From: an uncultured Archangium sp.
GTDB taxonomy: Bacteria; Myxococcota; Myxococcia; Myxococcales; Myxococcaceae
Assembly: GCA_946479335.1 (NCBI GenBank)
Contig: CAMLFP010000265.1
Location: 1-7,854, forward strand
Reading direction: 5' to 3'
Length of the DNA: 7,854 nt
The notes under the pieces were generated by a model. It did no database searches. It was not told where the DNA came from and saw only the letters and a list, made by a program, of their open reading frames with translations. This document shows, piece by piece, positions 7,001 through 7,854 of the stretch. The position numbers and the translations under genes are program-made. Numbering within the stretch: position 1 is the stretch's first letter; every line of letters begins with the position of its first letter.

Positions 7001-7819
7001 ACGCCCACGGTGTCGGGCACCGCGGAGCCCGGCGCGACCGTCACCGTCAGCATCGACGGCAACGTCGTCGGGCAGGCCACCGCCGACTCCACGGGGGCCT
7101 GGTCGTTGCCCACCACGGCGACGCTCGTCGACGGCGAGCACCACGTCACCACCACCGCGACCGACACCGCCGGCAACACCGGCAGCCCCTCGGCCGACGT
7201 GACGTTCACCGTCGACACCCTGTCGCCGGGCAAGCCCGTCATCATCACTCCGGCGATGGGCGCGATGACCACCAGCACCCCCACCTTCACCGGCACCGCG
7301 GAGCCCAACGCGCTGGTGGCCATCATCATCGACGGGCAGACGGTGGCCACGGTGCAGGCCAACGGCAGCGGTGACTGGCTCTACACGCCGGGCGCGCCGC
7401 TGGTCGACGGGAGCCACACCGTGACCGCGCGCGCCACCGACGCGGCGGGCAACGCCAGCCCCGATGCAGACGCCATCACCTTCACCTCCTCCGGGGGCTC
7501 GGCGGACGGCGGCACCGACGGCGGCATGATGTCGGGCGACGCCGGGGTGGATGACGGCGGCACCGGCACCGACGGGGGGATGGACGACGGCGGCAGCGGC
7601 CTCGATGGCGGCACCGGCTCCGATGGCGGGACGGGCGCTGACGGCGGCATGTCGGGCGACGGCGGCGTCCACTCCGACGGAGGCTCCGGCGGCGGCGACG
7701 CGGGCGTGGCGCGCTACGACTACTCGGGCGGCGGCATCGGCTGCTCGGCGGCGGGAGTCGACTTCTCGATGGTGGCGCTGGGAGTGCTGACGCTGTTGCG
7801 CCGGCGGCGTCGCGCGTAG
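4001..7819 (+). CDS. Large surface protein: lipobox signal, DUF11, Ig-like repeats, MYXO-CTERM tail
   Basis: The protein has 1272 residues. Residues 1-15 form a short lipoprotein-like signal (KR, hydrophobic core, lipobox VVSC with Cys15). Residues about 35-405 form a domain I cannot assign, with LIVPMDNTFQNDGMLKAYG (42-60), MYRGGPF (104-110), VAEISGP (195-201) and FLASMHWD (223-230); I recall similar motifs in uncharacterised bacterial surface proteins. Residues about 411-520 are a DUF11 domain (LTKSG...VEDVLPAGTTL-like pattern). Residues 525-1162 hold seven Ig-like repeats, 1163-1236 a DGG-rich linker, and 1247-1272 a MYXO-CTERM-type signal. No catalytic motif is evident, so the expected role is structural or adhesive display on the outer surface. 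It is translationally coupled to the OmpA protein. From memory, Ig-repeat proteins of this kind in myxobacterial genomes are sometimes annotated as gliding-motility protein AgmC; this is not confirmed here, so no symbol is given. Confidence 0.9.
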   Translation: MKRAWLMSLMLVVSCTQVQGPPNGEIQIERAAVTNTFAAGSLIVPMDNTFQNDGMLKAYGLVYKLLSNGISVHWAVRGDKTANTAVDFAASAQDVTTMNTVSAMYRGGPFIIDSAQAAAATPLITAWLLSNPSVHVHRATADFSADVTEVLRAAPRVAVFEDDNEDIAFGVLNAAGIPDSAGNAWASASPDVLTVAEISGPTSGGTTGDGALLRSDGTPAYHFLASMHWDQPVGEVVREVRVWLDASALSHAYMQCNAVNAFENNTNGRYLTTGGVGQETQTTCILIICSTSDLNPPNPVVNRAPADLFDQYDGTLTLDTGSLQSMGLANGSSFKTGVKVLLAGTGSGNTRLAFVRGNLDGSASNGIVSYLTGHDYSTTTPVSSNPLTNGARLMLNALFASSVAGTSGQPNVSLTKSGVALTRSPTVTWTINYTNSAGAGVAESAVIEDVLPAGTTLVSSTPAAATDGGSVSWQLGSLAPGETGSVSVTVNVAGDGAYVNQAKLRYQVGLTAGEVSSNPSSTTVDTTPPDGVISSTPPARSNDSTPDFTFSSSETSTYECSLDGAAGFTCPAAYTVSPALTDGAHTLTVTAIDTAGNRDPSPATYTWVTDTQAPAAPVISTPATGDTTSAQPTISGTAEPGSLVAVSVDGNLLATVNADANTGAWSYTVTPAQALNSGSHTVSATAQDQATNVSAPASNTFTVDTSAPGAPVITAPANGSFTNTQPVTVTGTASPGFTVHVVVDGQPEVQVTADNTTGAWSLVLPAQTEAQHTVRATQSATPAGTQGAAAVSVFTVDTTAPGAPVITAPVNGSTIGTQNPDVRGTAEPFSTVTLSVDGGGPLTVTADADGNWHYVLPALTEAQHTVTATATDRAGNVSGAASTTFTVDKTPPGVPVITAPTGVTNDATPTVVGTTDVGTTVQVFVDGVFVGNATADASGNWSYTLTTALGDGTHQLSASAIDTAGNASAQSMPVTVVIDTQAPAAPVVLTPGAGTATNQATPTVSGTAEPGATVTVSIDGNVVGQATADSTGAWSLPTTATLVDGEHHVTTTATDTAGNTGSPSADVTFTVDTLSPGKPVIITPAMGAMTTSTPTFTGTAEPNALVAIIIDGQTVATVQANGSGDWLYTPGAPLVDGSHTVTARATDAAGNASPDADAITFTSSGGSADGGTDGGMMSGDAGVDDGGTGTDGGMDDGGSGLDGGTGSDGGTGADGGMSGDGGVHSDGGSGGGDAGVARYDYSGGGIGCSAAGVDFSMVALGVLTLLRRRRRA
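5573..7486 (+). repeat. Seven tandem Ig-like repeats (one divergent plus six alike)
   Basis: Repeat 1 (residues 525-609) is divergent: it has TYECSLDG and FTCPAAY, with Cys560 and Cys570 that could pair. Repeats 2-7 begin at the D(T/K)xxPxxPVI signature at residues 610, 704, 797, 888, 979 and 1072, a period of 91-94 residues. Each carries GTAEPG or a variant, a VDG turn, ADxxGxW, and HTV.A.A.D.AGN. They resemble bacterial Ig-like domains of biofilm-type adhesins. At DNA level, 6119-6147 and 6398-6426 are identical over 29 bases, 279 bases apart, and 18 of those bases recur at 6682-6699. Confidence 0.88.
7487..7708 (+). repeat. DGG-rich low-complexity linker
   Basis: Residues 1163-1236 of the adhesin are almost only Gly, Asp, Ser, Thr and Ala, with ten DGG triplets separated by two to eight residues. 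This would be a flexible acidic spacer between the Ig stalk and the anchor signal; the Asp spacing might also bind cations. Similar Asp/Gly linkers before MYXO-CTERM tails are known in myxobacterial proteins. The DNA is a GGCGGC/GACGGC-type simple repeat likely to vary in length. Confidence 0.85.
7739..7816 (+). other. MYXO-CTERM-type C-terminal sorting signal
   Basis: The last 26 residues read Gly-Cys-Ser (Cys1248), a hydrophobic stretch (about 1254-1266, FSMVALGVLTLL), then five arginines and a final alanine. This is the layout of the MYXO-CTERM signal: invariant Cys, transmembrane segment, Arg cluster. Family knowledge: such tails are thought to be processed by myxosortase, a CPBP-family intramembrane protease, and to direct type II-dependent display on the cell surface. 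The hydrophobic segment is on the short side. Confidence 0.88.
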
Positions 7820-7854
7820 CGGAGCAGCGTGCGCTTGCATGACGCGGCGGAGGC

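Noticed and set aside
4001..7819. Identification of the adhesin as TraA
   Set aside because: It shares only the MYXO-CTERM tail and an OmpA partner; no TraA-like cysteine-rich repeats are visible, and gene order is reversed.
4748..7840. Minus-strand open frame of about 1030 codons opposite the adhesin gene
   Set aside because: Its product is mostly Arg, Gly, Ala, Val and His with no domain. It mirrors the plus-strand repeats, as expected when high third-position GC removes stops from the antisense frame.

Overview
The window is very GC-rich and strongly G/C-biased at third codon positions. It carries proteins typical of Myxococcota (myxobacteria): a cold-shock protein with the VFCHH form of RNP2, an OmpA protein with calcium-binding thrombospondin type 3 repeats, and a large Ig-repeat surface protein ending in a Gly-Cys / hydrophobic / Arg5 tail that matches the MYXO-CTERM sorting signal. 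Assignment to Myxococcota is an inference from these features; genus cannot be told.

Layout. Positions 1-810 are read on the minus strand: a cold-shock protein (604-810), a hairpin terminator (525-559), then the start of an unidentified zinc-ribbon protein (496 down to 1, cut by the window edge). A 178-base divergent spacer (811-988) holds the structured leader of the cold-shock gene. From 989 everything is on the plus strand. First comes a 366-residue membrane-anchored fusion of three copper/redox modules: SCO1/SenC copper chaperone, cytochrome c, and YHS domain (989-2089). A 145-base spacer with a 17-base palindrome follows. Then comes a two-gene, translationally coupled operon: a 589-residue OmpA/TSP3 outer-membrane protein (2235-4004) and a 1272-residue repeat-rich surface protein (4001-7819). 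The last 35 bases hold nothing identifiable.

How the genes may work together. The coupled pair looks like a cell-surface module. The first protein would sit in the outer membrane and grip peptidoglycan through its OmpA domain. The second would be displayed outside on a stalk of DUF11 and Ig-like domains, held by an N-terminal lipobox, the C-terminal MYXO-CTERM signal, or both. The arrangement recalls the myxobacterial TraA/TraB pair (a MYXO-CTERM adhesin plus an OmpA protein), but the domains of the large protein are not those of TraA and the gene order is reversed. The triple fusion is probably a separate unit serving copper delivery to, or electron transfer around, a cytochrome oxidase; no oxidase gene is in view.

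The points most worth following are the SCO-cytochrome c-YHS fusion with a perfect hairpin and candidate internal start exactly at its last seam, and the coupled OmpA/adhesin operon whose adhesin carries lipid-anchor-like signals at both ends.
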